A stretch of 64,000 bases of DNA from Prorocentrum cordatum (lineage: Eukaryota; Sar; Dinophyceae; Prorocentrales; Prorocentraceae): contig CAUYUJ010014350.1 in the NCBI GenBank assembly GCA_963575745.1, positions 242,438 to 306,437 on the forward strand. Reading direction: 5' to 3'. Positions 11,226 through 21,950 of this stretch are shown one piece after another (position 1 is the stretch's first letter; each line of letters starts with the position of its first letter). Under the pieces are notes generated by a model, which saw nothing but the letters and a program-made list of their open reading frames with translations, did no database searches and was not told the origin of the DNA. The translations under genes were made by a program, and so were the position numbers.

Positions 11226-12096
11226 AGACGTATTCGTTTCCTCTTAGTCCTCGTCAATGTCAGCCTCATCTTCATACCCCCACTCCATCCTCACCATGCG
11301 GACCCTCCTACTCCTACTCCAGCTCCGCCTCCTCCACATCCCCCTCCACCTCATCCTGCTGCCCCTCGTACTTTCGCAAGCGGGCCACTTGAAACAACGG
11401 CGGCACTCTCGCCCAGCCCACATCCGCACAGATGCGGTCCCCGGACGCCTCCTTGGGTCAATCCTGACCCGTTTTTCGAGTCGGATCCAGCCGTGGCGAC
11501 GAGACACCTCCAGGAGGACCCAGAAGGACTAAAATCTCCAGGGAGGGCCGCAGCTGACTCGACTGGCCCTCCTCCGATTCCTAACCCTCCTCCTCCTCCT
11601 CAGCAGCACGGCGAGAGGAGGCGAGGCCGAGGGACCAGAACGGCGGCCGCGCGCGAGGGCGAAGCGCAAGAGGAGGAGGAGGCAGAGAGCGAGCGCGAGC
11701 GCGAGGACGAGGACGAGGAGGCGTGGCTGCACGGGGAGCCCCGCCCCACCGCCAGAAGCGAGATCCTCGAATGCGCTTCTCTCCCAGGAGCGCTTCTGCT
11801 GAGCGGGTCCGGCCGCCCGCTGGACGGCCGAAGGGGCCTGCGCGATGCCGGTGAGCACCCCCTGGGGCACCACGCAGCCTGCCTGAGCCTCCGCTGCTTG
11901 AGCCAAAATGTGCACATGCAGTGCAGGCCAGGCCACAAGAAGCCTGCCACGAGAAGCCCAGCCCTGAGACCCCAGGACGTCGATGGACTTTTGATGTGGG
12001 AGCGTCACGCGCGCCAGGGCAAAGCCATCGAAACCCAAGAAACCCAGGGCACCCTGGAGGCAAGCAGGGTGTTTCTTGGCATGGGTCTCCACTGTA
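11226..12096. other. Region around a possible spliced-leader relict, no firm gene
   Basis: Pyrimidine-rich, then GC-rich sequence. The - strand is open over 13022-11529. The part after the spliced-leader-like site reads AAEAQAGCVVPQGVLTGIAQ and on to a Leu-rich hydrophobic segment, but no family is recognised. Confidence 0.35.
11897..11910 (-). other. Relict dinoflagellate spliced-leader 3' end
   Basis: The - strand reads CATTTTGGCTCAAG, identical over 14 nt to the 3' end of the conserved 22-nt dinoflagellate spliced leader. The bases upstream (GTGCA) do not match the leader's 5' part. In this lineage such truncated leaders mark genes re-inserted from trans-spliced mRNA. Any such retrogene would run leftwards from 11896. 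A chance 14-nt match in 128 kb of strand is unlikely but possible. Confidence 0.5.
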
Positions 12097-12274
12097 GGGG
12101 AACGAACAATGACATAAACATAAGAACTTGGAGGTCCGCGCGGATTTCTCGGATCGGCGCTGAAGCCCCCTGGCGGCGCCTCCGGCGACGCCCCTGGCGC
12201 GCTCCGCGCGCCAGGAAGGGTGGCCCAGGGTGGAGCCAAGAAATCCGCGCGGACCTCCGAGTTTTTATGCTTAC
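12097..12274. mobile_element. Foldback element, family F (GGTCCGCGCGGATTTCTCGG arms), copy 1
   Basis: The left arm contains GGTCCGCGCGGATTTCTCGG. The right arm is its inverse (AAATCCGCGCGGACC), with an internal GC-rich loop. Outer ends start GGGGAACGAACAA. Related to 35025-35175, 35662-35796 and the arms at 42278/42607. Confidence 0.7.
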
Positions 12275-12532
12275 GTAATCTTTCGCCGGCGCAGCGTTTC
12301 ACCCATTGCTGTCTGTGATTGCTTGACCTTGTCTTCCTGCCCACGCGCCAGACGGCGTCATACGCCGATCCTCGGCCCAGTATGGGCAGTGGATAAGATC
12401 GGTGCATGTGCACAGTTCTCGTGGTCCGGCCTCCCTGCATCGGGGCGCCCCCCCCTGGCCACCGGGGGACGTCCAAGGCCGCGGCCGTGAGGGGTCGGGG
12501 CCGCCCTGACCCAGGAACCGACTCGCCCGCTC

Positions 12533-12552
12533 GGGGGGGGGGGGGGGGGGGG
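12533..12552 (+). repeat. G20 homopolymer
   Basis: Twenty consecutive G on +. It is a possible polymerase slippage or assembly weak point and can form G-quadruplex structure. Confidence 0.95.
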
Positions 12553-12559
12553 CGCGTCG

Positions 12560-13260
12560 GTCTGGAAGCGGCGAGGCGTCGCCGACAGGCTGGCGATGTG
12601 CCCCCGACAGCGGAGCCGCACGCTCCTGAGCATAGCGGGCGCGAGCGGGCCCCCGAAGCATCGGCGACGAATGGGCGATGGGGGGTCGCGCAGTGAGTGC
12701 GCATGTCAGGACCCCGCTCGCAGTGGCGCGCGCGCGCGCGCCCGCCCCCTCGGCGCCTGCTCGCCAATTGGGGCCCGCCCGCCCCCCCGCACCCAGCTGT
12801 GGCCGTGCCGCGCCCCCCCCCGAGAGAGACCCGCACACCGCCGACGCCGCTGCCCCTCATGGACGCACGCCAGAGCCTCGCGTGTCTCACCTCCCGCGTC
12901 CCCCCACGGCTCACTCTCACGAGGTGGTACGGGGCCCCGCTGCACAGGGAGCACCACTCTCGCGAGAAGCAGAGAGCACCTACGGGGCCGAGGAGCTCGC
13001 AGGGACACGTATGGTGCCCCATCTCCCCTGCGCCAGGCGGATGATTTACGCTGCTTCAGCTCAGCGACGCTCCCTCGAGGGAAGGGAGGAGGGCCACCTG
13101 GACTTTCGGGGGTCATAGCTCGGCTCTCACGCGGCCGTTCGGGACGATCCGGGCACCCCTGGAACGCTCTGGGCGAGACGCAGCTGCTGGAAAACACCCC
13201 GAGGCTGGAGAATCGCCTGGAACCGACGAAACCGTCCGAAAACATCGACCTCGAACCCTA
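12560..13260. repeat. Diverged dispersed repeat, family R (two separated pieces)
   Basis: 13117-13260 matches 27966-28110 in order (CTCGGCTCT, CGTTCGGGA, GCACCCCTGGAA, CCCGAGGC). 12560-12690 keeps the TCGCCGACAG-type palindromes of the family's first part. The segment between (12690-13110) is GC-rich with no supported gene. Confidence 0.45.
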
Positions 13261-13699
13261 CGTTGGTGGTCATGGCGCGTCTTCCCCCGAAGGGTCATGG
13301 TCATCGTGCTCCTCCCCCCAGCAGCCACACTATGGGGACCCGGGGCCGGCCAGAACCGGTGAGCCGAGGGAGCCGGGCGCGCGAGCGCACCGACGCCCTC
13401 CAGCGCAGTGGTCATGGCCTCCTCGGCACTGGTGGTGAAAGGGGGCAGACCGCTGAGGTGAAGACAGCGCAGACAGGGCCCGCAGCGAGGCCGTCGACGC
13501 CCCTGCAGGCGCGGTGCTCTGTTCCGTCCCTCTCTGAGCAAGAGAGGCAGGCCCGTCCTTGGAACCCCTCGGACGCGCTCAGGCCCTCCGAGAGCATCTC
13601 CCAGTACCGCTGGAGGTCGAGGCCTCGGCGCCGAGGGCCAGCTGAGGGGAACGCTAGGGAGGGGGACTGGCCAGGCTCATGTGGGGGAAACGTCGACCC

Positions 13700-13915
13700 G
13701 AAATCGGCGTTACATCGCCGATAGATTGGCGACGTTACTGGGCGAATCCATAGATCGGCGATCAATGGGTGACCGGGTGTCGATTCATCCCCCACTGAGC
13801 CTAGTCCCTCTAACGTTGTCTTTCCTGTCAGAGCTCGGCTCTCCCCGGCGCAGCTTCTGGAAAGCACCCGGAGGCTGGATGACCGAAGAGAACCAACGAC
13901 GACGCCCCGAAACGA
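13700..13915. repeat. Dispersed repeat, family R, copy 2
   Basis: Starts AAATCGGCGTTACATCGCCG, aligned with 27798 and 38127. It continues through a TCGATTCATCCCCC motif to the CTCGGCTCT part shared with 13117 and 27966. The core is palindromic (ATCGCCGATAGATTGGCGA). Confidence 0.6.
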
Positions 13916-13926
13916 AACCCTCGATC

Positions 13927-14371
13927 GGCGGAGCGCCCGGGGGGAAACTGAGAAGGGACGGGCCTTCTCAGCAGGCTCGGAAGTCCCCCGGCCTTCTGAG
14001 AGGTTCCCGAGGCCTCCCCGGAAGCCGCAGGAGACTCCCCAGAGGGCCGGAGCGCTTCTGAGAAGCCCCCCCAGCCTGCTGAGAGGTTCCCGAGGCCTCC
14101 CCGGAAGCCGCAGGAGACTCCCCAGAGGGCCGGAGCGCTTCTGAGAAGCCCCGCCGGCCTGCTGAGAGGTTCCCGAAGCCTCCCCTGAAGCCGCAGGAGA
14201 CTCCCCAGAGGGCCGGAGCGCCTCTGAGAAGCCCCGCCGCCTTCTGAGAGGTTCCCGAAGCCTCCCCGGAAGCCGCAGGAGACTCCCCAGAGGGCCGGAG
14301 CGGCTCCTGAGAAGCCCCGCCGCCTCCTGAGGAGGCCTTTTCCTGCTCACCTCCCCCCCTCGCTCGCCGCC
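13927..14371. mobile_element. MITE-like element, family A, copy 2, internally expanded
   Basis: Same ends as the 9755 copy (GGCGGAGCGC at left, CGCTCGCCGCC at right), but the interior has been amplified to about four tandem units of ~75 bp. Each unit carries GAAGCCGCAGGAGACTCCCC and a TTCTGAGAAG palindrome. This raises it from ~200 bp in most copies to 445 bp. Confidence 0.7.
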
Positions 14372-14404
14372 GACTCGAACCCCCTGCCTCCAGCCAGGAC
14401 CCCT

Positions 14405-14555
14405 CCCCCCCTGAGTCAAGGGGCCCCAGGACACACAAATCAATACACACAGATAAAAAGATTCCCCATAGTTCTCCATATTTTCTCGGTTTTTGTCTTC
14501 CCCCCCACTTCCCATGTTTTCCCATGTTTTCTGGGGAATCGACGATTACTTGTGT
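14405..14555. repeat. Dispersed repeat, family T, copy 1
   Basis: Shares with 43440-43590 the ordered motifs CACACAAAT, CCCCATA, TTTTCTCGGTTTTTGTCTTCC, CTTCCCAT and GGGGAATCGACGATT. AT-richer than its surroundings. No ORF. Confidence 0.7.
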
Positions 14556-14894
14556 CTGTGTTTTTTTTCCCTCCCCCCCCCTGAGCCTGTACCCCGCCTG
14601 ACGCTGCCCGCGGGGGCGCACGCGCGCGCGGTGAGCGCGGCCGGCGGGCACGACGGCACCCCTGCCGCAGCGCTCCACGACGGTCGGGCTCGCGCGCGCT
14701 CTCCTCCTCTGGGCGCCTTCGCACAGGCAGGCGCCATGCCGCGACGACGGCAGGCCGCCGACACCGCGCGGAGCCTTCGGTCTCGGGCGCTCGGCGGCTT
14801 CGGGCAGTTGACATCGTTCGGTCAAGGCGAGGCGAAGCGAACCACCACTGCAGAGCATCCTCTGGGCCGATCTGTACGCGGACGAGGCCGTGTC
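14556..14894. other. GC-rich spacer, no gene
   Basis: No supported coding sequence. It has a short G-proximal C8 run and no clear hairpin. Confidence 0.4.
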
Positions 14895-16110
14895 CCACAT
14901 GTACATACGCACGTACATATGTACATACATATATACATGCATGCATACATGCATACATACGCACATACATACATACACACATGCATGCATGCATACAAAC
15001 AAACATATAGACATGCATAGTTGCACACATACATCCATCCATACATACACGTATACAGACAGGCAGACAGACAGACACACATGCATGCAGACACACATAC
15101 ACACACATCCATACATACATACATACATGCATACATACATCCATACATACATACATACATACCTACACACATCCATCCCTTCATCCCTCCATCCATACAA
15201 TACAATACAATACAATACAATACAATCCCACAACACAATACAATACAATACAGTACAACACATATAAAATGCAACCCATGACATTACAATGCAATGCAAT
15301 ACAATACAATGCAATACACTAAGATACAAAACACCCATACGTAACTACATACACAGCTACATACATACATACATACATACATACACACACACATACATAC
15401 ATACATACATACATACATACATACATACATACATACATACATACATACATACATACATACACACATACACACATACACACATACATACATGCATACATAC
15501 AGCCATACATCCATACATCCATACATCCACACATCCATACATCCATACATCCATACATGCACAAAAAACATACACATTCACATGCATCCATCCATCCATC
15601 CGTCCATCCATACAGTTCAATGCAATCCCATCCAATACAACACAATACAAGACACATACAATGCAACACATTATATTACAATGCAATGCAACACAATACA
15701 ATACAATGCAGTACCATACAATACAATCCAACACGCTGCAATGCAACGCATAATTATATGCCGTTATACACAGCTATATGCATACAGACATACATAATAC
15801 ACACATTCATGCATACAAACAGACATGCATACATTCATACACACATATACATACACAAATACATACATGCATGCATGTGTGAATGTAGCCACACATGCAC
15901 AAATACTTGCATGCACACAACTATAATATAACAAAAAAACATGCATGCATACGTCCATACACAATCATACATATATGAATGTATGCATACATACAAACAT
16001 ACACAAATGCATGCACGCCTACGTGCATGCACACATCGGTGTATATATATATATACATATACACACATACATATGTAAATGTACACATATGCAGATGTGC
16101 ACACTTTCTT
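14895..16110. repeat. (ACAT)n / (ACAAT)n compound satellite
   Basis: About 1.2 kb of ACAT and ACATCC units. A pentanucleotide ACAAT block (15198-15260, and again in 15600-15760) lies between purer ACAT arrays (15356-15460). The short ORFs reading HTYIHTYI or CMYVCMYV are repeat shadows. Confidence 0.95.
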
Positions 16111-16149
16111 TGTTTTATTTGTATGTCGCCTCTTTTCTATCTTTTTGCA

Positions 16150-16440
16150 ATCCGGAGGGTGGGAAAGTCCCATCTCCCCCAAACGGACCCCCGCCCGATC
16201 CACCCCATGCAGAAGGTCCCCTGGGTTTTCTGGTGCTCCTGGAAGCCCCTGCTGGGCCCAGGCGCCAGACCCAGATCGGTCATGAGGGCGGCCTAACGGC
16301 CCCGCGAGAGCCCCAAGAGGCCCCAGCAAAGAGGCCCCAGACACCCACCAGACACCCGAAGTCGACCGAAAGAAGACCTCCTAAGAGGCATTCAAAACGC
16401 AAGAGAAACCTCGATTTCCCAATAGGTGTTGAATGATTTT
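16150..16440. repeat. Short CCCAAGAGGCC-type array
   Basis: Degenerate GCCCCAAGAGG/CCAGACACCC units in the second half. The first half is unique sequence with no supported gene. Confidence 0.5.
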
Positions 16441-16445
16441 GGGAA

Positions 16446-16560
16446 TACACGTCGTTGATTTCTAATCGTGCTAGGCCCAGAACAGAACAATTAGAAATGA
16501 AAGGATCTTGGCCCCCAAAAAAATCAGAGAACTCGACGAATTAGAAATGAACAACGTGTA
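16446..16560. mobile_element. Short TIR element, family C (ACACGTCGTT ends), copy 1
   Basis: The left end TACACGTCGTTGATTTCTAA pairs with the inverse of the right end TTAGAAATGAACAACGTGTA. Interior motifs TCGTGCT, CAGAACAATTAGAAATGAAAGG and CCCAAAAAAATCAGA recur in the copy at 31929-32100. 115 bp, no ORF, so non-autonomous. Confidence 0.75.
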
Positions 16561-16599
16561 CTCTGTTCTTCGGTCTACCGGGCTTCCGAGACCACCCAG

Positions 16600-17140
16600 G
16601 TGGCCAGACCATCGCCCAAAAATTACCCCAAAGGGCTGCCAGGCAGTCTAAGATCTAAGAGCGCACCCAAAAACGGACCAACAGGGCCCGAAGAGAGCCC
16701 CATGACGGCCCGAAACGGTCCCAAGATGCCCCTCGAAGCATTCTAAATCGTGATCTGGTCGTTCAGGGAAACCGCGGTTGGAACCAGGGTGGCCCGAGGA
16801 AATCCCCAGAGGCCCCCAGAAGGAACCCAGAAGGCCTCCAGAAGGTCACAAGTAGCTTTTGAACACTTTCGTAAGACACCCAACAGGCTCTCCGAGGAGA
16901 AGCCTCCACAAAAAAACCTAAGGAGGATGGGAAAACATTCGCAGGGTAGGGTGAGAATGAGGAAGAGGAAGAGGAAGCATGAGGGAAGGATGCGTATCCA
17001 CATTATTGTAACAACGATGTCGGGGAAAAAAGGCAGCAACAATCATATATCGCTAAATTCGCAATTATATCTTCCTGCGCTTTCGCCTGCATGCCAAGCA
17101 TTAGGGACCAAGGTGCATAGCGCGAAGCGCCAGTGCAGTC
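16600..17140. other. Spacer with diverged CCAGAAGG units, no gene
   Basis: 16620-16920 carries loosely repeated CCCAGAAGGC/GCCCGAA units. The remainder is unique and AT-richer. No gene is supported. Confidence 0.4.
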
Positions 17141-17146
17141 TAGTGT

Positions 17147-17148
17147 GT

Positions 17149-17199
<51 letters not shown>

Positions 17200-17240
17200 T
17201 ATATATATGTACAGATATATATATATATATATACACACAC
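17147..17240. repeat. Compound (CT)n(CA)n(TA)n microsatellite
   Basis: A dinucleotide CT run, then CA, then TA-rich, in immediate succession. Short Leu/Ser- and Thr/His-rich frames are artefacts. Confidence 0.95.
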
Positions 17241-17297
17241 ATACATTCCTCAAAAACTGCTTGCACTTAGGAGTTCTTATTCTTGGAATAAGGGACT

Positions 17298-17447
17298 GGG
17301 CCTGAAGGTCGGTCTGGCGGCTATGTAGCCGCCGTCGCCGCCCCGTCGCCGCCTCGTCGTTGCCCGTCGTCTGGGGCTGAAGGTCGGTCTGGCGGCTATG
17401 TAGCCGCCGTCGCCGCCCCGTCGCCACCTCGCCGCCGCTCGAGACGC
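17298..17447. repeat. 75-bp tandem duplication
   Basis: Two near-identical units beginning CTGAAGGTCGGTCTGGCGG at 17302 and 17377. Each contains GCTATGTAGC and GCCGCCGTCGCCGCC. Confidence 0.9.
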
Positions 17448-17477
17448 AGCATCTGTTTAGCAAACTCGCCTCTCAGC

Positions 17478-17914
17478 GTGCCCCAGCATCCACGACGGCC
17501 GAGGAGGCTCCCAAGGTCGCCCCAAGACAGCCCAAGAGGCCACAAAGACGATTCCAAGACACCTCCAGAAGGCCCCACGGCTGCCCAAGAGGCGCCGGAA
17601 TTGGCCCAAGAGGGCCCCAAGATGACCCCAAGATTACATGGGCCCAAAATGGGGAACTCGAGCAGAGATTTCGAGCCCTCCGCCCAAAGGAGGCCTCCCA
17701 GCTCACCAGCAGGCGCCCAAGAAGCCCCCAAGAAGCCGCAGGAGTTCTCCAAGAGGCCCACATGGGGTCCCAATAGGCCCACAAGATGCCCCCAGGCACC
17801 CCAAAGCTGCCTCCAAGATGCTTCCGAGAGGCATTTCAAGAGATCTCAACAGACATCCAAGAAGCCTCTGACCTACAACCCAGGCACGGAGGCGGGATGT
17901 GCCGAAGGCCACTA
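17478..17914. repeat. CCCAAGAGGCC low-complexity array with a spacer
   Basis: Long run of degenerate 9-12 bp units (CCCAAGAGGCC, CCAAGATGCC), interrupted once near 17635-17680 by a less repetitive stretch. The same layout recurs at 34000, 43970 and 62130. Frames read PKRPQEAPK-like and are not genes. Confidence 0.8.
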
Positions 17915-18535
17915 GCTATTCTGGACCCCAACAGATCGATCTTATGCCAGACCCAAAACAACTTACTCAATGTGAAGACGTACCACCGCTTAGAAGAAAT
18001 GAGCTACGTCAAAACAACATGGATAAGTGCAGGCGTATATCAACTATACTCCATGCGAGACACCTTGCACCATGTCGGTTTCGAGCAGAGTGACTGCGAT
18101 GCCGCGGCATAAAACACTGAAACCGCCACCTTGCCAGCGGCACGCTGGGGCGTGCTGAGGCGTGTCATACGGACAACGAAAGCAAATGGTGGAGGAGCAG
18201 CAACAGCAGCAGGGGCAGGAAGGAGGCAGGACGGAGGGACGGGAGACAGGGGAGGACGGAGTAGCAAGGAACAGGAGGGAGAGTGAGGTAGGCAGAGCGA
18301 GGAGGGAGGACAACCAACAACACAGGATGGAGAAAAACGCATCTGGGTGAAGAATAAACGAACTAACAACTCAGACGAGCATTTCGCCACTGAAGTCCCT
18401 GGTGCGAGCTCGCCCCCTCCAACCCCTCCCCGTCCACCGAGGCGTGACCATGGCCGACCAGCGGATCGAGGCCGTGTAGGGCGCAGGCTCACTCGGTAGC
18501 GCAGGTCGACTTTCACCCTGCGCGGATTATGCCAT
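17915..18535. other. Unique spacer, no supported gene
   Basis: Includes a purine-rich segment (about 18180-18330). A segment near 18488 looks superficially like a tRNA D-arm but lacks the rest of a tRNA. Confidence 0.4.
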
Positions 18536-18539
18536 TTCT

Positions 18540-19012
18540 TTCTGAACTCTCACCCCCCCCATCCTCCCTCCTCTTCCTTCTCCTCCTCCTGCTCCTCCTC
18601 CTCATCCTCGTCATCATGATCACCATCACCACCACCATCACCATCATCATCACAATCCTCATCATTACCATCATCAGCAGCATCATCACCATCATCATCA
18701 CCATCGCCATCACCATCACCACCATCACCATCATCATCACTATCACCATCACCGTCATCATCACCATCACCATCACCATTACCACCACCATTACCACCAC
18801 CACAATCCAATCACCATCATCAGCATCATCAGCAGCATCAGCGACATCATCATCGTCATCATCACCAGCATCACCGTCATCCTCATCATACTCATCAGCA
18901 GCATCAACATCACCATCATCGGTATCATCATCATAATCATCATCATCAGCATCATCATCATCGTCATCATCATCCGCATCATCAGCATCATTATCATCAC
19001 CATCATCATCAA

Positions 19013-19060
<48 letters not shown>

Positions 19061-19393
19061 TATCAACATCAGCTGCATCAGCATCAGCATCAGCATCATC
19101 ATCAGCATCAGCAACAGCATCAGCATCATCATCACCATCTGCATCATCGCCATCTTCATCGCCATCATCATCGTCAACAGTATCATCATCAGCAGCATCA
19201 TCATCATCGGCATGATTATCATGCTCATCGTCATCCTCATCATCACCATCAGCATCAGCATCAGCATCAACATCAGCATCAGCATCATCATAAGCATCTG
19301 CATCATCAGCATCGTATCATCATCCTCATCATCATCATCAGCATCATCATCAGCAACATCAGCACCAACATCCTCATCAGCAGCAGCATCAGT

Positions 19394-19441
<48 letters not shown>

Positions 19442-19524
19442 GTCATCCTCATCATAATCGTCATCATCATCATCATCATCACCATCAGTATAATCATCAT
19501 TCACATCATCATCATCATTATCAG

Positions 19525-19558
<34 letters not shown>

Positions 19559-19640
19559 GTCATCATCATCATCATCATCCTCATCATCATCGTCGTCAAC
19601 ATCGTTACCATTACCAGCACTGTAACGGTGACCGTCGCCA
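18540..19640. repeat. (CTC)n then long (ATC)n block
   Basis: A CTC-rich lead-in (18555-18610) followed by about 1 kb of ATC/ACC/CAG repeats on +. Reads as poly-Ser/His/Ile or, on -, poly-Asp/Met. Confidence 0.95.
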
Positions 19641-19992
19641 ACAACATCAGCATGTGCACCATCGTGCTCGTCTCATCATCCTGATCACTGCCGTCCTCAT
19701 CACCCTCAGCCTCACCCTCACCCTCCTCCTCCTCCTCCTCCTCCTCCGCGGCTTGCCGGCCAGTAGCGCAGATCGTTCGACATCGGCCGATCTGGGGGCC
19801 GACGGGGCGTTCATCCAGGGGCCCGCGCTAGCGTCGCCGCCGTGTCGACATGCCGCGAACCTGCCTCACACTGATCCTGGGCTCAGGGCTGGCAGCCAGA
19901 TTTCCCTGCCACAGCCAGCATGACTTGGAGAGACAAAAGACCGCAGGAGCAGAAGTACGCTCGGAGGCCCGCTTCAACGATTGCTGGTCTCT
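19641..19992. other. Spacer with short (CTC)n tract
   Basis: A CTC run at about 19705-19750, then unique sequence. No gene is supported. Confidence 0.4.
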
Positions 19993-20162
19993 GGCGGCGC
20001 GCAAAGGGGGGTAGGGGAAGGGGGGAAGGGCTTCTTGGAAGGAGGCTGCTTCTTGGAAGGAGCCGGCCCTACATCTGCAGAGAAGGCCCGCGCCATTCTG
20101 AGAAGCAGGGGTGCTTCTGAGAAGCCTTCCCCCCTCCCCCGAAGCCCCCTGTGCGCGCCGCC
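19993..20162. mobile_element. MITE-like element, family A, diverged copy 3
   Basis: Ends GGCGGCGCGCA and TGTGCGCGCCGCC are inverted and resemble the family A ends with GAG changed to GCG. The interior keeps TTCTGAGAAG palindromes. 170 bp. Confidence 0.55.
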
Positions 20163-20190
20163 ACGATCTGTCTTATCATCGTCATCGGTC

Positions 20191-20191
20191 T

Positions 20192-20224
<33 letters not shown>
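20191..20224. repeat. (CTG)n microsatellite
   Basis: Eleven or so CTG units with one TTG change. Confidence 0.9.
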
Positions 20225-20454
20225 ACACCGCTGCTTTCGCTGCCAACCGCGGCCAGGGGGGCGTCCGAGGCTGGTCGCTCTCGCCCCTGGGGAGGGCGGA
20301 GGCCCGGGCGGATCCGCCTCCTGTCCCTGCCCGGCTTCGCCCAGGCGCTGCGCAAACGAAACGGCACTCCTCGTCTGGAAAGGACGAGCAGGAGAGAGTT
20401 GGAAGGCAACTACTGGGAGGTCTTCGTCTGAAGGACTATAGAGAGAATTAGGCC

Positions 20455-20600
20455 CCATTGGGGGGCTGCTACGCCGGGTTAGGCCGCGGATCAAGCGGAA
20501 TTAAGCCGGACTCAGCAGGATTAGGCCAAAGTAAATGGGACTAAGCCGGATTTCGGACCAGGGCAAAATCGGAATTGGACCACCCAGGAGTTGCATCCGA
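20455..20600. repeat. Dispersed repeat, family G, copy 1
   Basis: Ordered motifs CTACGCCGG, GCAGGATTAGGC, GGACCAGGGC and CACCCAGGAGTTGCATCC recur, diverged, at 41930-42060. Internal short repeats of AAGCCGGA-type units. Confidence 0.45.
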
Positions 20601-20639
20601 AAGGAGGGAAGAGGAGGATCAGGAGGGCACCCTCACCCT

Positions 20640-21650
20640 CGACGAGGAGAGGGGGGGGGAGGCCGCAACAGCTCGACGAGCCGAGGTCCGCCTGGCGCGA
20701 GGGCCGCACACGCCCTCCGCGCCAACCTCATGTGGCGGGAGGTGCTGCTGTGCGAGCAGGGATTCCCCCCCGGCGCGGTCTGCGGGGACCCCGACTGCAG
20801 AAGAAGGGCGGGGCGGGGCGATCAGAGCGTGGAGCACTCCGTCTGCGCACCCGCGTGCAGAGAGACGCCAACTGTTCACACGGTTTGGCTTGCATGATAC
20901 GGCGCCCTGACACTAGCGGCGCCGCATTGGGGCAGCCCCCGCAGCGGCCCGTCAGGATGACAACGGAACCGGGGCCAACAGCTCACGCACCCCAGAAGGA
21001 GACGGGGCGCTGGAACTGGTGTGCCGCGGGCTGGACGGCAAGAAGTTCTTGCAGACTGTCCCGGAGGGCCGCCCCGAGGGAGGCGGCAGGCTGGAAGGTC
21101 TGCCGCAGGTCGTCCCAGGCCGCTGGTGCTCGGTGGAACCCGTCGTGCAGCGGAGCTTCTGGCCCGGGAGGGCCAGGACCACCAGCAGCGGCCGCGGAGG
21201 GGGGGCCTCGGGGGCGGCCCTCGACACCGCGATCGCGCCGGGACCACGAAGCGGCGATGGGAGGGGGCGTCTCAGCGCGAGCCGCCCCTCCGGGAGCGCC
21301 GAGCGGCGCCTCGCGCTGCCCGAGCAACGCGTTGCGGGGCCAGGGCGGCCGCGGCCTGGGCGCCAGGGGCATCAGCAGAGGGAGGCCCCTCGGCGCCGCT
21401 CGCCGCGGCGGCCGTCCCCGCCCCCGCGTGGGCTGCGAGCCAAAAGGGGCGCGACGGCACGGCCCCGCAAGCAGGTGGGGAAGGGCGCGCGAGAACCCGC
21501 AAGCGCCGCAGCCCAGCCTGGAACAGGGCGCCACTTCCGCATCCGCATGCCATGCCGGGGGGCACACGGGAAGGGGGGCGGACAGCCCGACGGCGCGTGG
21601 TCTCGTCGGCTCTGTGTGCGTCGGCAGCTATGTGGAGACCCCCCAATGAC
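20640..21650 (+). pseudogene. Decayed coding-like region, unrecognised
   Basis: The + strand has protein-like pieces in different frames: LMWREVLLCEQGFPPGAVCG (from about 20730), then LDGKKFLQTVPEGRPEGGGR (from about 21029), then VPGRWCSVEPVVQRSFW. The rest is Arg/Pro/Gly-rich. Frame switching and lack of a start suggest a degraded gene, or exons I cannot separate. No family is recognised. Confidence 0.25.
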
Positions 21651-21784
21651 GCAAGGTAGTGTCGTGCTGAGGATATGGGACAGACCAGAGGGACTGCTGC
21701 GTCCGCCGTGCGCGGCAGCGCCTAGAGCCACTCCAGATTCCAAGGGCGGGGACACCCTCGAATCGGGAGGCCTAACGCAACACA

Positions 21785-21950
21785 GCTGTCCGCGGCTTTC
21801 ACAGACGGCAGTTTCCAGGATACCCACGTGGCGCGGCACGCGGGACTCTCATTTGCAGACGAGGCGGAAGCGGATGACTTCCGAGAGCTCCGCAACCCAG
21901 CGCGGGGCGACTGGAGGCTCGGAGGAAGGAAGAGCCTCGGTTCCTGATGC
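21785..21950 (+). pseudogene. Possible RNase H-like remnant
   Basis: In one + frame the sequence reads LSAAFTDGSFQDTHVA and continues HAGLSFADEAEADDFRELRN until a TGA at 21946-21948. The FTDGS core matches the first catalytic strand of type I RNase H, as seen intact in the ORF2 of the retroelement at 49336. The second and third motifs are not convincingly found in the next 600 bp. AEKCELIGARATS near 22063 is a weak candidate for the second. This may be a remnant of another retroelement or a chance match. Confidence 0.28.

Noticed and set aside
11529-13022. 497-codon - strand ORF
   Set aside because: It crosses the foldback at 12097-12274 and the G20 run. Only the part after the spliced-leader relict is worth testing.
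14890-15970. CRISPR-like regular repeats
   Set aside because: It is a tetranucleotide ACAT microsatellite without unique spacers.
18470-18530. tRNA-like segment (GGCTCACTCGGTAGCGC)
   Set aside because: Resembles a D-arm only; no T-loop box, no proper anticodon or acceptor stem.
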